DNA from: Ehretia macrophylla
Taxonomy: Eukaryota; Streptophyta; Magnoliopsida; Boraginales; Ehretiaceae
NCBI GenBank assembly: GCA_037974665.1
Contig: CM075765.1
Location: forward strand, 14,937,501 to 15,001,500
DNA: 64,000 nt
Direction: 5' to 3'
In this document: positions 34,880 through 49,600 of the stretch, one piece after another
Layout of the letters: each line of letters opens with the position of its first letter
Position numbering within the stretch: the first letter of the stretch is position 1
Program-made: the position numbers and the translations under genes
Notes under the pieces: generated by a model
What the model was told of the DNA's origin: nothing
The model's database searches: none
What the model saw: the letters and a program-made list of their open reading frames with translations, nothing else

Positions 34880-37800
34880 TTCTCCTACTTAAAGTTTGCT
34901 TTTGGTGATCTTTCAAATCTCTTCAAACTTGCCAGCTCTATATGTTGCTTACGTCTTGGCTAGGCCACAAGAGGATTTACACCAAACAAACTTGTCAACG
35001 TTGATTGGCTTTGTTATGACATTTAGTAAGTTGTCGTTGGTGTGAATCTTCTACATATCCACTCTTCCTTCTTCCACTACTTCACGAACGAAGTAATATT
35101 GATCACCTATGTGTTTCGTCCTTGAATAAAATGTTGGATTCCTTGTAATGTGCAAGGCATTTTGACTATCACAATACAAGGGAATTTTCTCTTGTTCATA
35201 CTTGGGGTCTTTCATTAATCTATTAACCTAGGTTTTTTTTTTCAAGCTTGTGTAGATGTCATGTATTCAGCCTCTGTTGTACATAGAGCCACAACAGTAT
35301 GTACTTTGGATACCTAGCTCATTACTCCTCCTACAAGTGTAAACACATAGCCTGTAGTGGATTTCCATTTATTGAAATTACCTGCAAAATCTGAATCAAC
35401 ATAGCCTTGGACAAAAAAATCAGATCCTCAATAGCATAATGCAACATCTGAGGTTCCTTTGATGTATCTTAGGATCTTCTTAACCGCATTCCAATGTTCT
35501 TTACCAGGATTGGCCATGAATCGACTGACCGTGCCAACTGCTTGAGCAATATCTTGTCTTGTACATATCATAGCGAACATGATGTTAGTCCAAATGAGCC
35601 TAAGAAAGGATTGAATTAGGCTTATGGAAGCAAATCACTACTTTAAAAATTATAGAATTCAATTACAATGCTCACTTAGGCAATTTATCAAGCACCTAAT
35701 ATGCAAGACAAGTTATGGTGTAACTTATGCAATAAATGCTTGAAAAAATTTCTCAATGACAATATATCAAACACCTTGTGTGCACTACATGTAATACTTA
35801 TGAGGTCAACAAATAATTTAACATAATATATGCAATAAGCTTGAAAGTAAAGAAAGTAGGGATAAAAAAATAAAGCACATGAGGATTTTTAGGTGGTTCG
35901 CTAATTTATATTGACCACCTAAGGTCTTCTCCCCTTAGGATTTCTACAAACTCCACTATTAATATTTCTTCAAATGTTGATGAAACACAAACCAACTTAC
36001 AATCTTTTTTGACTCCATAAGATATATAAGCTTCTTTAAATGTAGGTGAAGTTTAAACCTACTACAACTTCTACCCTTTGAGTCCACAAAGGATTTTTTC
36101 ACACTCTTCTCTTTATAAGGATTTTCTCAATCCTAATCTAGAGCTCCAAGAGTGCATGTGATACAAAGATTGAGTATAGAAAGTTTGATACAATGATAAC
36201 TCCTCAATGAGTAGATAATACAATTTAAAGCTCTCTTGAATGCTCAATAGATTTGCAAGTGTTAGCTCAAACTTGGTATAATTTGATATTTTTTTTTATC
36301 AAAGCTTAGAATCAATGAAAATAGTGTGGAAGAGGTCTAGGATGAAATGAGTAAACTTTGGTATAAAAAGACAATGTTCCAATATCTCTTTAATGATTAT
36401 TTTTCAACTTTCTGACAAAGTCAGAAGAGGAATCGGAAGAAAAGTCGGAAGAGGAGTCGGAAGAGGACTCGCCGACATGCCTCATCCTATATTTCCAAAT
36501 TATGCCAAATTTTGAAATTTCCACCCAAAATCCAATCTTTTGAAGGTCACTTAGAAACCTCAAGAACATTTCTTCAAAAAAGATTCTAATCTTTTTAGCA
36601 TTTCAAAATATTTTTAAACTCTTGATGAACGATTAAAATCGATTCTTGCAATCAAATAGTTCAAAATAATTTTTCACATGAAATTCAATCTTTTGAAGAT
36701 AAAAACATTTTGACTTTTTAAAAATAATTCTTCAAATGATATTTTGACCTCAAAGAGCTTTTGAGAAAATATTTTAAGAGGTTACCAAGAGTTTAAGCCA
36801 CACAAGTGCAAATTCAAGGTAAACGACAATATTCAAGCCGCTACCCCTTATATCGCCACTTCTCTGTCTTATGTCACTACTTCATCTTTATGCCTTCAAG
36901 TCTTGATCTTCAAGATCTTTATTTTTTTAATTCTTCAATACTTCATTGGTTCATGATTGTGGTGGTCTTGATCATTGCATTCTTCAATGGCCGACATAAT
37001 TTTGCATCTTCTTAGTCTTGCATTTATTTTTTGATCAAGCACATTATCTTCTTTGTGCAAGATCTTTTCCTATTTAAACATCGAGCATTCACAACATAAT
37101 TTGGCTCATAATATGATTAATACAATGTAATCCACATAAGTCAAAACATTGAAATTTAGATTGGCTTTGCAATGATGTATACATTTAATGCACAAAAGCA
37201 ACAAGTGTGTGTTTATGAATATAAGACATATTTGATTTCACACACTTGATAAAGCAAATTGATTATACTTGCATTGTTCATTAGATCAATACAATTTTTT
37301 TTCACCATGCAAGTCATTCATCCAATTTCAATATTTGGCTCAACTTAATATGCACATTTTAATCTCATGAGCCTTAAGTGTGAGTTTAATCATGTAAATA
37401 TATAAATACAATCACATTTAATAAATCCAATATATCATCTTCTTCCTTTATACTTGCATTATCATTTAATCAATGTCATTATCTTTTTTTATGCAAGTTA
37501 TGCCACCAATCAATATATGACTCAAACAAATATGTATAATTTAACCACAAGAGTCACAAGTGTGAATTTAATAATATACAAATGCATTAAATCGATCACA
37601 CTTGACATATCCAAATAACCATATTTGTTATCATCAAAATCATGCATTAGGCTTAAGGCCAACACATGAGACTTTCCACTGCTGATGTATACGACACTTG
37701 AGGCATTTTCATCCTCTCCATTTTATTTCTAGGGCACATATTTGAGAATAATTTGTAATTGACAGGAAGTGAGGTTAAAATTTCTTTACAATCTTGCATA

Positions 37801-39210
37801 TTGAAGCGTCGCAAGATTTTCTTCAAGTATTTCTTTTGGGAAATTCATACATTCCTGCTTTTTCTATCTTGGTGAATTTGCATCTCTAAAATATTATTTT
37901 CTGGTTTTAAATCCCTCATATTGAACTTCCAAGCCAAGTGCCTTTAATTCATGGACTTGATATTTGTTAGGGCCTGCTACTAGCATGTCATCTATGTACA
38001 ACAACAGAATAATGAAATCATCATTGTCAAATCTCTTGTAGTACGTACAATTGTCTGCACTGAGTTTGTTGTACTTGAGGCTAATCACGAAGGAATCAAA
38101 TCTCTTGTACCAATACCTTGGCGTTTGTTTTAGACCGTACAGAGATTTGGTTAACCTACAAACCAAGTTTTCTTTACCTTTCTCAACGAAACCTTCTGGT
38201 TGAAACATGTAAATCTTTTCTTCAAGTTCGCCATGAAGAAAAGCTGTCTTTACATCTAATTGTTATAGATGTAAATCAAACACAATACACATTACCAAAA
38301 GTACTCTGATAGTTGTAAGTCGAACCACAAGAGAAAATATCTCGTTACAGTCGATCTTTTCTTTCTGTGCGTACCCTTTTACCACCCATTTACACGATAT
38401 CGCTCTACTTGATTATCGCCATCTCGCTTGCTCTTGTAGACCCATTTGTTATTGATGGTTTTCTGTTCAAGTGGCAGTAGAACAAGTTCCCATGTCTTGT
38501 TTCTTTTGAGAGCTTCAACTTCTTCCTGTATTGCTGTCATCTACATAGCAACATCGATGCTATTACAACATCGTTAAAAGTAAATAGTTCTCAATTCTCC
38601 ATTAGAAGACAATATGCAACGATGCTTGCCATAACATAGTTTGAGTGCCATACCGATCTTTTGTTTGACGTGATGAACGTTAGACTTTTGTAACCTTAGC
38701 CTCATCTAGTTCTTGTTCCTCGTACTCTAGTCTAGCTTCTAAATAAGCATTTCCTTGTTCTGACTTGTCTTCCATTTGTACTATAATAGTCTCATTTTGA
38801 AGTTTTGCTATCATCTTTAGTTTATAGCTTATCTTCTGCTAATATCACATTCCTACTAATAATAACCTTGTGGGTAGTGGGTTCTTACAAGTGATATCTT
38901 TTAACACCGTCGGCATATCACAAGAATATACATTTCCTAAATTTTGGATTCAACTTTGTTCTTTCTTAAGGACCATACTTCACGTATGCAAGATATCCAA
39001 ATACGTGCAAGATAGAATAACCTCCAAGTTTACTGGTCCATATTTCTATTAGTGTCTTTAACCTAATTGCCGTTGACGATGACCAGTTTATTACATAACA
39101 TGCAATTCTTATTGCTTTTGCGTAGAATGACTTGGCTAAACCTGTAGTTTTCAACATATCTCATGTTATTTCAACGAGAGTCTCAACTAATCCACTCATG
39201 AAGTACTAGT
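34880..39210 (-). pseudogene. decayed Ty1/Copia pol remnant
   Basis: Minus-strand fragments follow Copia order from high to low coordinate. The integrase C-terminal part is at about 39200-38966 (KTTGLAKSFYAKAIRIACYV). Reverse transcriptase is at about 38540-37894 ([58 protein letters not shown]). The post-RT region flanks the solo LTR (YTSAVESLM, then FAMICTRQDIAQAVG), and RNase H lies at about 35310-35050 (TTEAEYM, a CDSQNA-like stretch with frameshift, EEGRVD). Several stops and frameshifts interrupt it. The catalytic YIDD of RT is kept, but gag, protease and the integrase core are missing, so it is non-functional. Confidence 0.85.
35583..37664 (-). mobile_element. 2.1 kb solo LTR inside Copia reverse transcriptase
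   Basis: Minus-strand ends are TGTTGGCCTTAAGCC and GGCTCATTTGGACTAACA (TG...CA). CATGA is duplicated exactly at 35578-35582 and 37665-37669. Removing the block and one duplicate restores continuity of the host pol frame (SLM followed by FAMICTRQ), which proves both insertion and orientation-independent boundaries. The start resembles LTRs of SIRE/Maximus Copia elements, a lineage call I hold only loosely. No internal coding region remains. Confidence 0.85.
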
Positions 39211-40411
39211 AGTATAGTAGTTGTATGGTAGTTGAGACTCTACCCCTTCTTCTTTAGTAAAACTGAGCCTAATTATTGATTACGCCAAACATAACTTTAG
39301 AGGCTTTTACTAGATAGGGCGACAAAACAGAAGTCTCAGTACTAGATTTTAGTCTTAAACATGATTCAAAGAGACCTAGGTTGGTTGTCCTATACTTGCC
39401 CTTACTTCGAAGAATGTTCCAAAAGCGTGAGAGTTTTAGTTATTGAAGAACTGAAGACATAAAAAATGGTAAATAAAACTTTCATCTATAAAAAAGATAA
39501 ATCTTCATATTAACAGAGATCGTAATTATATAATAATTGAGAATCCTGATTTTAGTGGAACATCAACAAAATGTATCTAAATTAGGAGAATTAGAAAAAT
39601 TTCCTTTGCAAAGGCCAACAATGCAAGGTGAATTCATTTTTGAAAGCATAAAGTAATTTTAGAAGAGGACTAGTAACTCCATATTGCAAAAAAAGGGCTT
39701 CTAAAAACTCTAATAAGGAGGTGCGGTTGTGGAGAAGTTTACATCGTTAAAACTAGAAAAATATTAAATATCCCCTATTTATATTAGTTTATTTATAAAA
39801 TATAGGGAGTATTCAGTTACGTTTTTAAAAACACAGTAAGGGTATTCAATTATATTTTTAAAACATAGGGGATTAATCAACTTATTTATAATACACAAGG
39901 GGTATTCAACTACGTTTTTAAAACACAAGGGTAATCAACTTATTTATAAAATACAATTGACAAAATACAGAAGTGTGAAAGTCATTTACTCTTTATATAA
40001 ACACATGCATATGTATTATGGGCGTGATGGATGGGGTTGCAGTCCGAGGGGGTTGGGGTGGAGTGTGAAGTGAAAATATTTTATAGGCTTATAACACTTA
40101 AAAATATTTACACTTTTTTTCAATTAACTTATTCTATGGTGTTATCAAATACTAAAAAATTAAAAAATATTTCGAAATTGTTTTTACAGCAAACCAATGG
40201 AGCTACAGAGACTTCATGAGCCCCAAATATTACACTATTTGGCACCAAAGAGTTCCATCCCTTTTTTTGGTCAAGAGCACCAAAGAGTTTCGATAGGTCC
40301 AAACAACCGCACCTAGCAAAAGAGAAAAGAAAAAGGTCCAATAAGGCACCTGAGAGAGCTTTTGCAAGCGTCAACAACCACATTCCTCTCAATCCACGTC
40401 ATCTAAGCTCT
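39211..40411. other. intergenic DNA upstream of LMBD2-type gene
   Basis: About 39776-39960 holds an imperfect tandem repeat built from TTTTTAAAACACA and GGGGTATTCAACTA-like modules. No conserved protein frame is present. The last few hundred bases are presumably the promoter of the plus-strand gene starting at 40629, but I could not pick a convincing TATA box. Confidence 0.45.
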
Positions 40412-40439
40412 TCTCCTCTCTCTCTCTCTCTCTCTCTCT
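40412..40439. repeat. CT microsatellite in LMBD2-type 5' region
   Basis: A run of about twelve CT dinucleotides sits roughly 190 bp upstream of the start codon, with AC- and AG-rich runs between it and the ATG. Pyrimidine runs of this kind are frequent near plant transcription starts. Confidence 0.8.
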
Positions 40440-40628
40440 GGCTCTTCAATAAACACAAAGACCGTTTATATTACATCAATACGCGTACGGTATAAGAGCC
40501 CAGAGATCGCGCACGTTAACTCGAATCACACACAGACACACACCAAATTGCAGCAGTGATCTTCCAAATACAGCACACACACACATATATATAGAGAGGG
40601 AGGAGGAGAGGGGGAGAGCGCGAGAGAG

Positions 40629-43600
40629 ATGTGGGTCTTCTATATGATCTCTCTGCCTCTAACCCTAAGCATGGTGATTTTGACTCTAAAGTATTTTGCG
40701 GGCCCAGACGTGCCGCGATACGTGTTCTTTACCGTCGGCTACACCTGGTTCTGCTCCATCTCCATTATCATCCTTGTCCCTGCCGACATTTGGACCGTAC
40801 GCTACCCCCTATTTTCCCTTAATTTTTTCCGATTTAGTTTCAATTTTTGTAGTACCAATTGTTATTTTTGTCAATTAGGGCTCGTTTATTGGGTTAAAGT
40901 TTGAATTTTGAGCTTAAATTTGGCTTGCATTTTGCTGTTTTATCTAATTGATTAGCTAAGTAAACAGATTCGAGTTTGTTGTTTATTTTTTATTTTATTC
41001 GGAAATTTAGTTGATAGATAAATGTTTGATCTTAGAGTAGGTTTCACTGTAATTATGTCAAATTGAGATAACTGTTGATGTTAGAGTACCTAATGCTATC
41101 ATTCTATCAATCAATTTGATTGGTGGACGTGTTGGAAATATCTCAAAAACGTTTTTGTCTTTTTGATCTAAAAAGAGCGATTGAGAGTAAATTTCAGGTT
41201 TAATCGAATTGTTTCACCAATATTTGGTGATATTAGTATACAGGAAAAAATTTATGAAAGAAATGGATGTTCCGTATTACGAGAGAAACAATTGGTGAAT
41301 GTGATGAGTGGATTATGGAGCAGTTTGGGTGATGACCTACACTTTTTCTTGTTTTTCTGTTTTTACTTTTCCCTTTAATTGATCTATAAAGCTTGGAATA
41401 CAAAAGATGTAGAGTACTAAGTGATTGTATCGCTCTAATCTAGCTATGAATTTAAGTAAATGCATTAACAAGTTTTGTTCGATTGAATAAACTTGAAACA
41501 AGTTTCTTTGGCATTGTGGAACTAAATGCATTAACAATTAATGGATAATCTGAATTCTCAATTGGTTTCTCTTGTGTTTTTTAGTCTGAGGCTTCAAAGT
41601 TTGCCTAAGTGTAAGTTGAGCGTGTGTCTTGTGTATTAAATCATAGGAAAAATATGAGTAAAATCTTTGCACCCACGAGGAGTATACATTTACTGCAACA
41701 GGGATTGTCAAAAATCCAAGATTAGCACTGCCTATTAGATGTTCAAAGATCACCATTAGCGCAAATATTGAACTTTTTGATAAGTTGTGATTTCTTTTTT
41801 TCCTTTTTTGTATGGGTTGGTGTAGTATGTGGTGTATGGAATCATCAGCTGAGTATGAAGATGTATATGTTGAGTTGGACCGTTAGGGGAGTCTGGCTGG
41901 CGATGGTTGTGAGATGGTTCAATTAAGACATGCCCTTGTTTGTCATAACCAAGATCTATCTAATTAACTGAGGAAATGTCCTATCAAGTCTGAACTTTGG
42001 TAATCTGTATCACCTATCCACTTATTACAAAATAGCTTCACTTATCCATTCTTTGTGGTATAGAATCAGGGTTGCTTTTGCTTTGAAGTTGGGAAAAATT
42101 CCTTTACAAGTTTTTGTTTATATTTGAGCATTGTATATGGAAGAAACATTGGTACCTTGTTTGTTGTTTCCTTCAACTTATTACTTATCGTTGCCAACTA
42201 TTCCTTCCTCTATTTAGAAAAGTTGCCGGATAAAACTGGACTAGTTTTTTTTGGTCTGTAGAGTGGTTTTCTGTCAGAAAACAGTGCAGAAGTAGGGTTT
42301 GGGCATCATCAATTGTTAGAAGGTCAATTGCAATCTCTTTGGCATGTGGCTTAAGGATATTCTTATATGAAAAGAAATAGGCCTTAGGAGTGGCATAGAT
42401 TGATTACGTGCATTTATAAGATAGAGAAAGGAGGTTAGAACTTTCCTTAGGGGTAAGGGTGCAGAGTGCAGACAACTTTGTGTACTTTAAGTGATGAGTT
42501 TTGGACTAGTGAGAGGAAGATGGAACGCGGGAAGTACATTGAATTCCTGTTTCTTGTTGCTACTTGACACAATTTGGATTGCTAGCCTATATGAGGTGAA
42601 CTGAAATTTGACTTTTTCGAAAAGATAGTATTATTTGACTTTTTCGAAAAGATAGTATTATATGACTTTTTCATGCAAATTAAGAAAGCATAATGAAGTC
42701 AGCAACTACCCCACTTTTATATCTATGTTTCCAGGTTTACACATCTTTTTTTCATTTTAAATACTAGCTTCTCATTCCAAATTAAAGTGGATAATATGTT
42801 AATGAGTGCACTAAATAGGGGTAGACTAGATCACTGTAAAAAATACTCCACGTTTTAGATTTAAAAGTGGACAGGTTTCCGGACAGACGACAACAGAAAG
42901 CATCCCTTTTCCCTATAAAGATGGAAGAACAGGGAGAGTTGGATTATTATGAATTTGCTTGAACTAAGGAGGTAGTTTGAGATATCACTAGAGGTAATTA
43001 GCATGTATGTGGAATCTTAGACCATGGTTGTGGATGAAACTTTCACATATCATCTGGAAATAAGTGGGTATGGAAAGTGTCACCTTCACCTTGTCCGTTT
43101 ACCATGAAATGTACCATTGTGATGGCAATTATGTTGAATGTATAATCAGGACTTATGACATTATCATCATTTATTTTATACATGATATATCCACTGCATC
43201 ATCACCCTTTACTACAACCAATATTTTTCTTAGGTCATGAGGACTTGAATCTAAATGTTTGTTCATTAGAGTCTAAATCATTTATGACCCTATTCTAGAT
43301 TGTTCTTAAACATTCAATGTTTTTGTTTAATCCTTTTTTCTTGTAATAGTGTATATCTCCTCCCCCTACTTTTTCTGATGAAATGCTCCACTTTTTTATC
43401 TACAGATAAAAGAGTAGTGGTGTGAGATGTTTTGGAGTAATATTATTTATTGATTAGTTTTACTGATCATAATTATTGTTCTACAGACGATTATTGGCCA
43501 TGACAATGGAGGCATCTCTTTCTTTTGGATTTGGTCATACTGGAGTACATTCCTGCTCACATGGTATGCCATTTCGACTTTCTTTCACACCTTCATCTAT

Positions 43601-46600
43601 GTGTTTAATCTGCAAATCATTTAAATATGGTTAATATCTCATGCATCTTTCTGTCTTGTTATTCTGAGAAGGCTTGCTTACATAATTGTGGAATGTGAAT
43701 TATCTCCCTTCTTGTGAAATATATAATTGGCCTTCACAACTTAAGGTAGTTTTTATACTTCCCAAACTCCTGTCTTTCTCTATCTGTCTTATTTCTCCTC
43801 AGCAGACGTGCTCATATTGCTTGTTGGCTAATGTATCCTGGATATCATGTAACTTACCTGTCATGTTCTTGGGTGAGGTTTACCAATGCTGGGAATGTAA
43901 CACTCTATCAAATGAGGTGTTTAAGTTGTCTATGGCTTTTCAAACATGTGTATATATGTTCATACTCATATGTATTCACTTATTTATGCTATATTTATTC
44001 AATTTCTTTACCTTATTGTTAATGATAATGATGTTACTGTTATGGGCAGCGGATCTTTTGGCATGACCAATATACGTCTAGCTTATCTAACTTTATTGAT
44101 CTCCGTTAATTCTCCATTTCCATCTTCCTATTGTGATTGATATATGTTTTACTACTACATGTTTCAAAATGTATGGCTTAATATTCTCATTCTGGCTCTT
44201 CTTGTTTTGTAAAATTTGCCATACTTCCTGCACTGTTTGATATAACTGTCTCTGTCTCTGTCTCTGTCTCTGTCTCTGTCTCTGTCTCTCGATTTATATG
44301 TACATGCATATTTTTCTATACTTATTTCTGTATTATATTATTCCCAATTCAGAAGTCTAAGTTGACCGTGGAGGATTTTTGAAGCTCAAATATGGCATAT
44401 CTAATAGTTTATGTCTTTGAACAGGATTGTGGTGCCCCTTCTTCAGGGTTATGAAGATGCTGGGGATTTTACTCTGATGGAAAGACTGAAGACTAGTGTA
44501 CACATAAACTTAGTCTTCTATTTAATTGTTGGATCCCTTGGTCTTTTTGGACTTGTCCTCCTGGTTATTATGCACAAGACATCGTTCGTCTCTTTTCCTC
44601 TGAATCTATTTCTACTTTGTTGTTTACTTAATTTCCTTCTTGCATGATATAGATGCAAATTTATTCAACTTTAGCATTATACCCTTCTGTGCAGAAAAGA
44701 AAATCTACAATCATCACTATGCTATGATGGTGCTCTGAATTGTCATTGCTAATATCTTTTATCATTAGGTGATACATGATGTCAAAAAATTAATTATGGA
44801 TTAAATGAGAGGGAGATATTATTGATGATCGGTAAGGCAACATGATTGCTTTAATTTTTAGGTTAAGGTTAACAATTTTCCTTAAAAAGGAGCTTTTGGG
44901 GTGCGGTGGGGGGAGTATCTCTGGTTGTCAGGACCTCGTGTTTTGTTGCTTTCTTTTGCTGCCTCAGCTGGTCCCTGTCTTCTCCAGAAGACCTTTGTGA
45001 TTTATGACTTAGAGCTGGAATGAAGTGATTCACAAGCTATTCGGTTGTTGAAGGATCTTTGGCTGGATGAGTTACAACGAAATATGAAATGCGTCAGAGG
45101 CCAATGCCCTGTTGGTCAACTCTTCCATGCCTAGCCTCTCTCTTGTCCCTTTCCTTTACCTTTTCCGGATTTGGTGATTCTTCTTTTTTGCTGTGGTAGA
45201 TCCTTAACTTTTCTGCCTTAGAAGTTATTAGGGTGCCCCAGGATTCATTTGAAATTGTCATAAGGTGTCAGTTGCCCTGGAGAAAAGGAAGAAATATTGA
45301 TAAGCATTTTCTTAGAACTCTTTTGTAAGGTTTCTTGAAGTTGTGAAGCTTCTATGTCAAAGAACCAAATATATTTTGTTAGGTTTTTCAGACTGAGCTT
45401 CCGTTAATGAATGAGAGTTTGCAGAATAACTTAGATCCCACTCTCACATGGCCTCTGTGGGCTATATTCTTTCTTCAGTTCCTCATACATAAGGATTCAG
45501 TATATAAATCGCATTGGATAATGTCAGTTATCTGATGGGTTAGTGTACTTGATGCTTTTCATTTTTGCTTGGGGAGCATCTATAGGGGAAAAAATTGCTC
45601 TGCATCTAAGCTATATCAATTTATTAATCTCTCCAAACTAGGAAAATAAGTACTCTTGGTTCTTTCAAGAATTGAGTGGCTGATCAAAATTAGAAGCTCT
45701 TATACATTTTTGTGCATTTGGTGGAGATGCATGGTTGGAAATGACGATGAGACATCTGGGGTACTATATTGGCACATAGTTACAAGATTCTTAGAACATC
45801 TGAAGGAAAAATAAGTTAGTTACAACTGAAACATCTTCAGGTTTCTTCGACAACCGAGTTAGTGGCCTGCTCTTGTTTGCTTATCACATGAGAAGCTTTT
45901 TTCAAGTAAGAGAGAAATTGTTATCTTTTTGATATAAGAATTCATCAGTTCAGTTCCCGCTCTAGATTGGGTAAAATGAAACTTAAGCTGATCCTAGAAG
46001 CTTCTCCTTGTTTTCATGGAGTCACATAGCAGCTTACTAAATGAAGGTTTGTTGAATTAAACAATGATAAGTTACCTATTTTAGACACAGTACAGGTTTC
46101 GAAAAGTCATTTAATTTTGAATTTCAGGTTTTTTTGTTCTAATTGTTAAGTGCATATTGCTGTCTAAATTGAAAACATTCTTCAGTTGATAAAAGATCTT
46201 TCTCACCCTCCGTCTCTCTCTCTCCCCCTCCTTCCCTCTCTTTGGCCCCAAATATTTGGGCACTTCGGTTTTCCACTCTCGCTTCTAATTGTCATTTCAC
46301 TTACAGGAATCAAGGTGCCCTAGGTTTTGCCATGGCATGCTCAAATACTTTTGGACTTGTGACGGGTGCATTTCTTCTCGGTTTTGGATTGAGTGAAATT
46401 CCAAAAGGCATTTGGAGAAATGCTGATTGGACCACTCGCCAGAAGGTTCTTTCTCATAAAATTGCAAAATGGGCTGTGAATCTTGATGATGCTCATCAAG
46501 AGTTATCAAATGCCATAGTTGTAAGTGATTTTTAACAATCCTCCGAGATGATTTACCTTACAAAAGCTATCTCATGATTTCTTTACCTTTTTGATAATTC

Positions 46601-49600
46601 CACTACCATTATTCTATTATGGTAGCTGATTCTTGTAACATCAATATTTGGATATGTATGTTTCCAGTACATTGACCAAAATTTATGTGGTTGAATTTTA
46701 ATGTTAGATTTGTGTGTTTCACTTAGTAACGTTCGGTTATTTGCTTCCTTGAGGTGGCACTTTGAAATGCATGAGTGGTTTGACTCCTGCTTTTCCTCCA
46801 AACTCTTTTTGTTTTTACAGAAACTTTCTGAGCTACTGAAGCTGAAACTGCAATGATATGTTCATATAAGTTTTGGTAATATGAGCAAAACATTTGTATA
46901 AATAGTATGCAAGAGCAAAATATCGTATTACTTTGGTATTTGCATGATAATTGGTTGATGACATGCTAGCAACACGATATGAAGGCATGAATAATGGGGC
47001 ATGTAACAGGCATGCATATTGGTGAGTCAACCGGAAAGCTTTTAGCTGAGCATGAAACCTTGGATGTAGAATGACTATGGGGGTTAAATGTTGTGTGCTA
47101 CTTGCTTGTAAAATGTGAAATGAGATAAAATATATTTTACAGGCTCTGGGAGTATGGCATAAAGCATGATGAGGGCAGCTAGTGTCAGGCTATTGAGCTT
47201 GTTTTGTGGCTTTAAATAGAAACATAACTACCTTCTCAGTGTTATAGCAGGTGTTAGCATGTTTGACTACATTTCTCAGCCCTATTTGTTGATCGACTTA
47301 TAGAAAAATTTGATGATTGAGAGTACTGTGTCCATAGTGTGGAAACATAAACTCAAATTCAATGGCCTTTAATTGCATATAAAGAAAGCAACGGTGATTG
47401 TAGTTAGTGTGGAGGCAATTGTCGGAGGAAGAGAGAGAAGGAAAAGAAGATGGTAAAAAGTTATAGAGAGGTGAAACAATATGCTGGCAGCAGCCGCTCT
47501 TCAGAAGTTCAAATTGAAGTGACGTATGAGTTTTGTGTAGCTTTTTTTTTCTTTTCAATGAGTTATGTGTAACTGTTATACAGCCATTTGTATTAAATCT
47601 CAAAGGTCCTAGCCCTTAAACTTCCTTAGAAACATGCTAGTGTTTATGCTAACTTACATGGATGAATCACTCGTTTTCTGATAAGTAATAAAATTTTGAT
47701 TACATTTGATAACAGAATTTTGGTGTAACGGTCAAAAATGAATTTAATCATATCTGGAGTTACTATATTGTTATCAATAAAGAACCTTCAAAGAAATTCG
47801 GTGGATACTGCATGTTTTTATGCTTTTGGGGATTAAAGTGTTATGGCATATGTTTCATGTAGAGAGAAATTCATCTGTTTCTTGTTTATGTTTTTGTTTG
47901 TTTATCTTCCAAGTGCGCTAAGTGGTTTTTTACCCAAATTTTGGTCATGATTGTAGGTCGCTCAGGCAACATCAAAACAGATGTCTAAGCGTGATCCGTT
48001 GAGACCTTACATGGATGTCATTGACAATATGTTAGTGCAGATGGTACTTTGTTTCTTGCACATTCTCATGTATTTTAACGAGTCTTTCTTAGTTATTCAT
48101 GAAATGTTCTAATTCTGATTTCCAATTCCCCAGTTCAGGGAGGATCCATCTTTTAAACCACAAGGGGGTCGTCTGGGTGAAAATGATATGGATTATGATA
48201 CGGATGAGAAATCTATGGCAACACTGAGGCGTCATCTCCAAAGAGCTCGGGAACAGTATTATCGGTACAAAAGGTAAAGTAAGTGGCATCTTGTGTGTAT
48301 TCAGTTTGATGAACTTCCTTGCTATATGTTGTTATTGCTTTTCCCGATAGACAGGGACTCTCCCTCTTTACGCCCCGTCCTTGCCTTCAATATATGTTTT
48401 ATACACAATTATGTGTTTATTGTATAGTTTGCATTCGTTCTAGTTTTCTCATGATGTGATCTATGCTTCGCATTAGGAGATTCTGTGAACATAGTTATAT
48501 GTGTTTGCATGCCTGTAAAATTGATGGTTTTCATGGTTGCTCTGTACTTTGTGGATTGTAAATTTTAACAATTTAAAAGTGGTTATCATACGTGTTGTTA
48601 AGCCAATCTTTATGATTTAGCTTTAGAGCTGTAGCTTTTGAGTTTCACTGCATACTATCTCACTATTTATACAGTATCATGCAATGAAACATTTTGTTAG
48701 CTTGAACTAAGGAGAGAGAAATACAATCGAGCACTTTGCATTCATGCTAATTAGTTACTCACAATGATGGGACAATTTCGTGAATTGACTGCTGTGCTAG
48801 TCGCATCTGACTGTTCAATTTGGGTTCCAGTGAAATCTTTCTCTTCTCAGTGCTCAGCGAGAATATAAACAGAAGTGTCCAGCGATATCTTAATATAGAT
48901 TACTTAGTGTAGTATCCTGTCCTGTTTAATGGAAAATGAAATCTTGTTTTTCTTTTCCTTCTTCTGCAGTGAGTACTTGACATATGTCACCGAGGCTCTA
49001 GAATTGGAAGATACAATCAAGAATTATGAAAGACGCAGTACAACTGGATGGTTTGTCTTTGTTTCTTAATCTCCTTCATACATATAGTGTTATGATGATA
49101 TTATTATTGTCTTCTATCGAACAATGGAAGTCCAATACTGGTGAAACAGATGTATACTTGTCCATTTGCTAGTTTTAATTCTTCGTTGATTAGCAAAGCA
49201 TTTGTTGGTTGCCATCAGACCTGGAATAGCTAAAGCCACTATGTCTTTTGTTGGTTTAGATATTATATCTTGAGTATAATTGGGGATGGCAACAGAAATG
49301 GGGATTGGGGTTTGTGGATACCCACCTCCACCCTTGTCCCGTCCTTGCCCCAGAGGGACCTATTGGGGCGGAGAATGGGGAATTTTTTTGGGCGGAGAAT
49401 GGGGAATTTTTTTTTTTTGGGGGGGTGGTAGTGGGTTTTATTTTTATGGAGAGCGGTGGGGGGTGTTAGAGATGGGTGTTTCCCATGCATATTGATTGTT
49501 GATTTTTCATGCTTGCCTTTTATCATCAGATGACCTTTTTTTTCACATGTAGTTTTTGTGCTTAATGTTTGTAGTCAAAAGGCATTTTGGATGCTTGAAA

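Noticed and set aside
43686-44140. Overlapping hydrophobic plus-strand frames
   Set aside because: They lie in intron 2 of the LMBD2-type gene; the true exons on both sides join in phase without them.
49263-49526. Opposed Gly-rich and Pro/Lys-rich frames in intron 7
   Set aside because: Both read the same low-complexity G-rich sequence; neither looks like protein.
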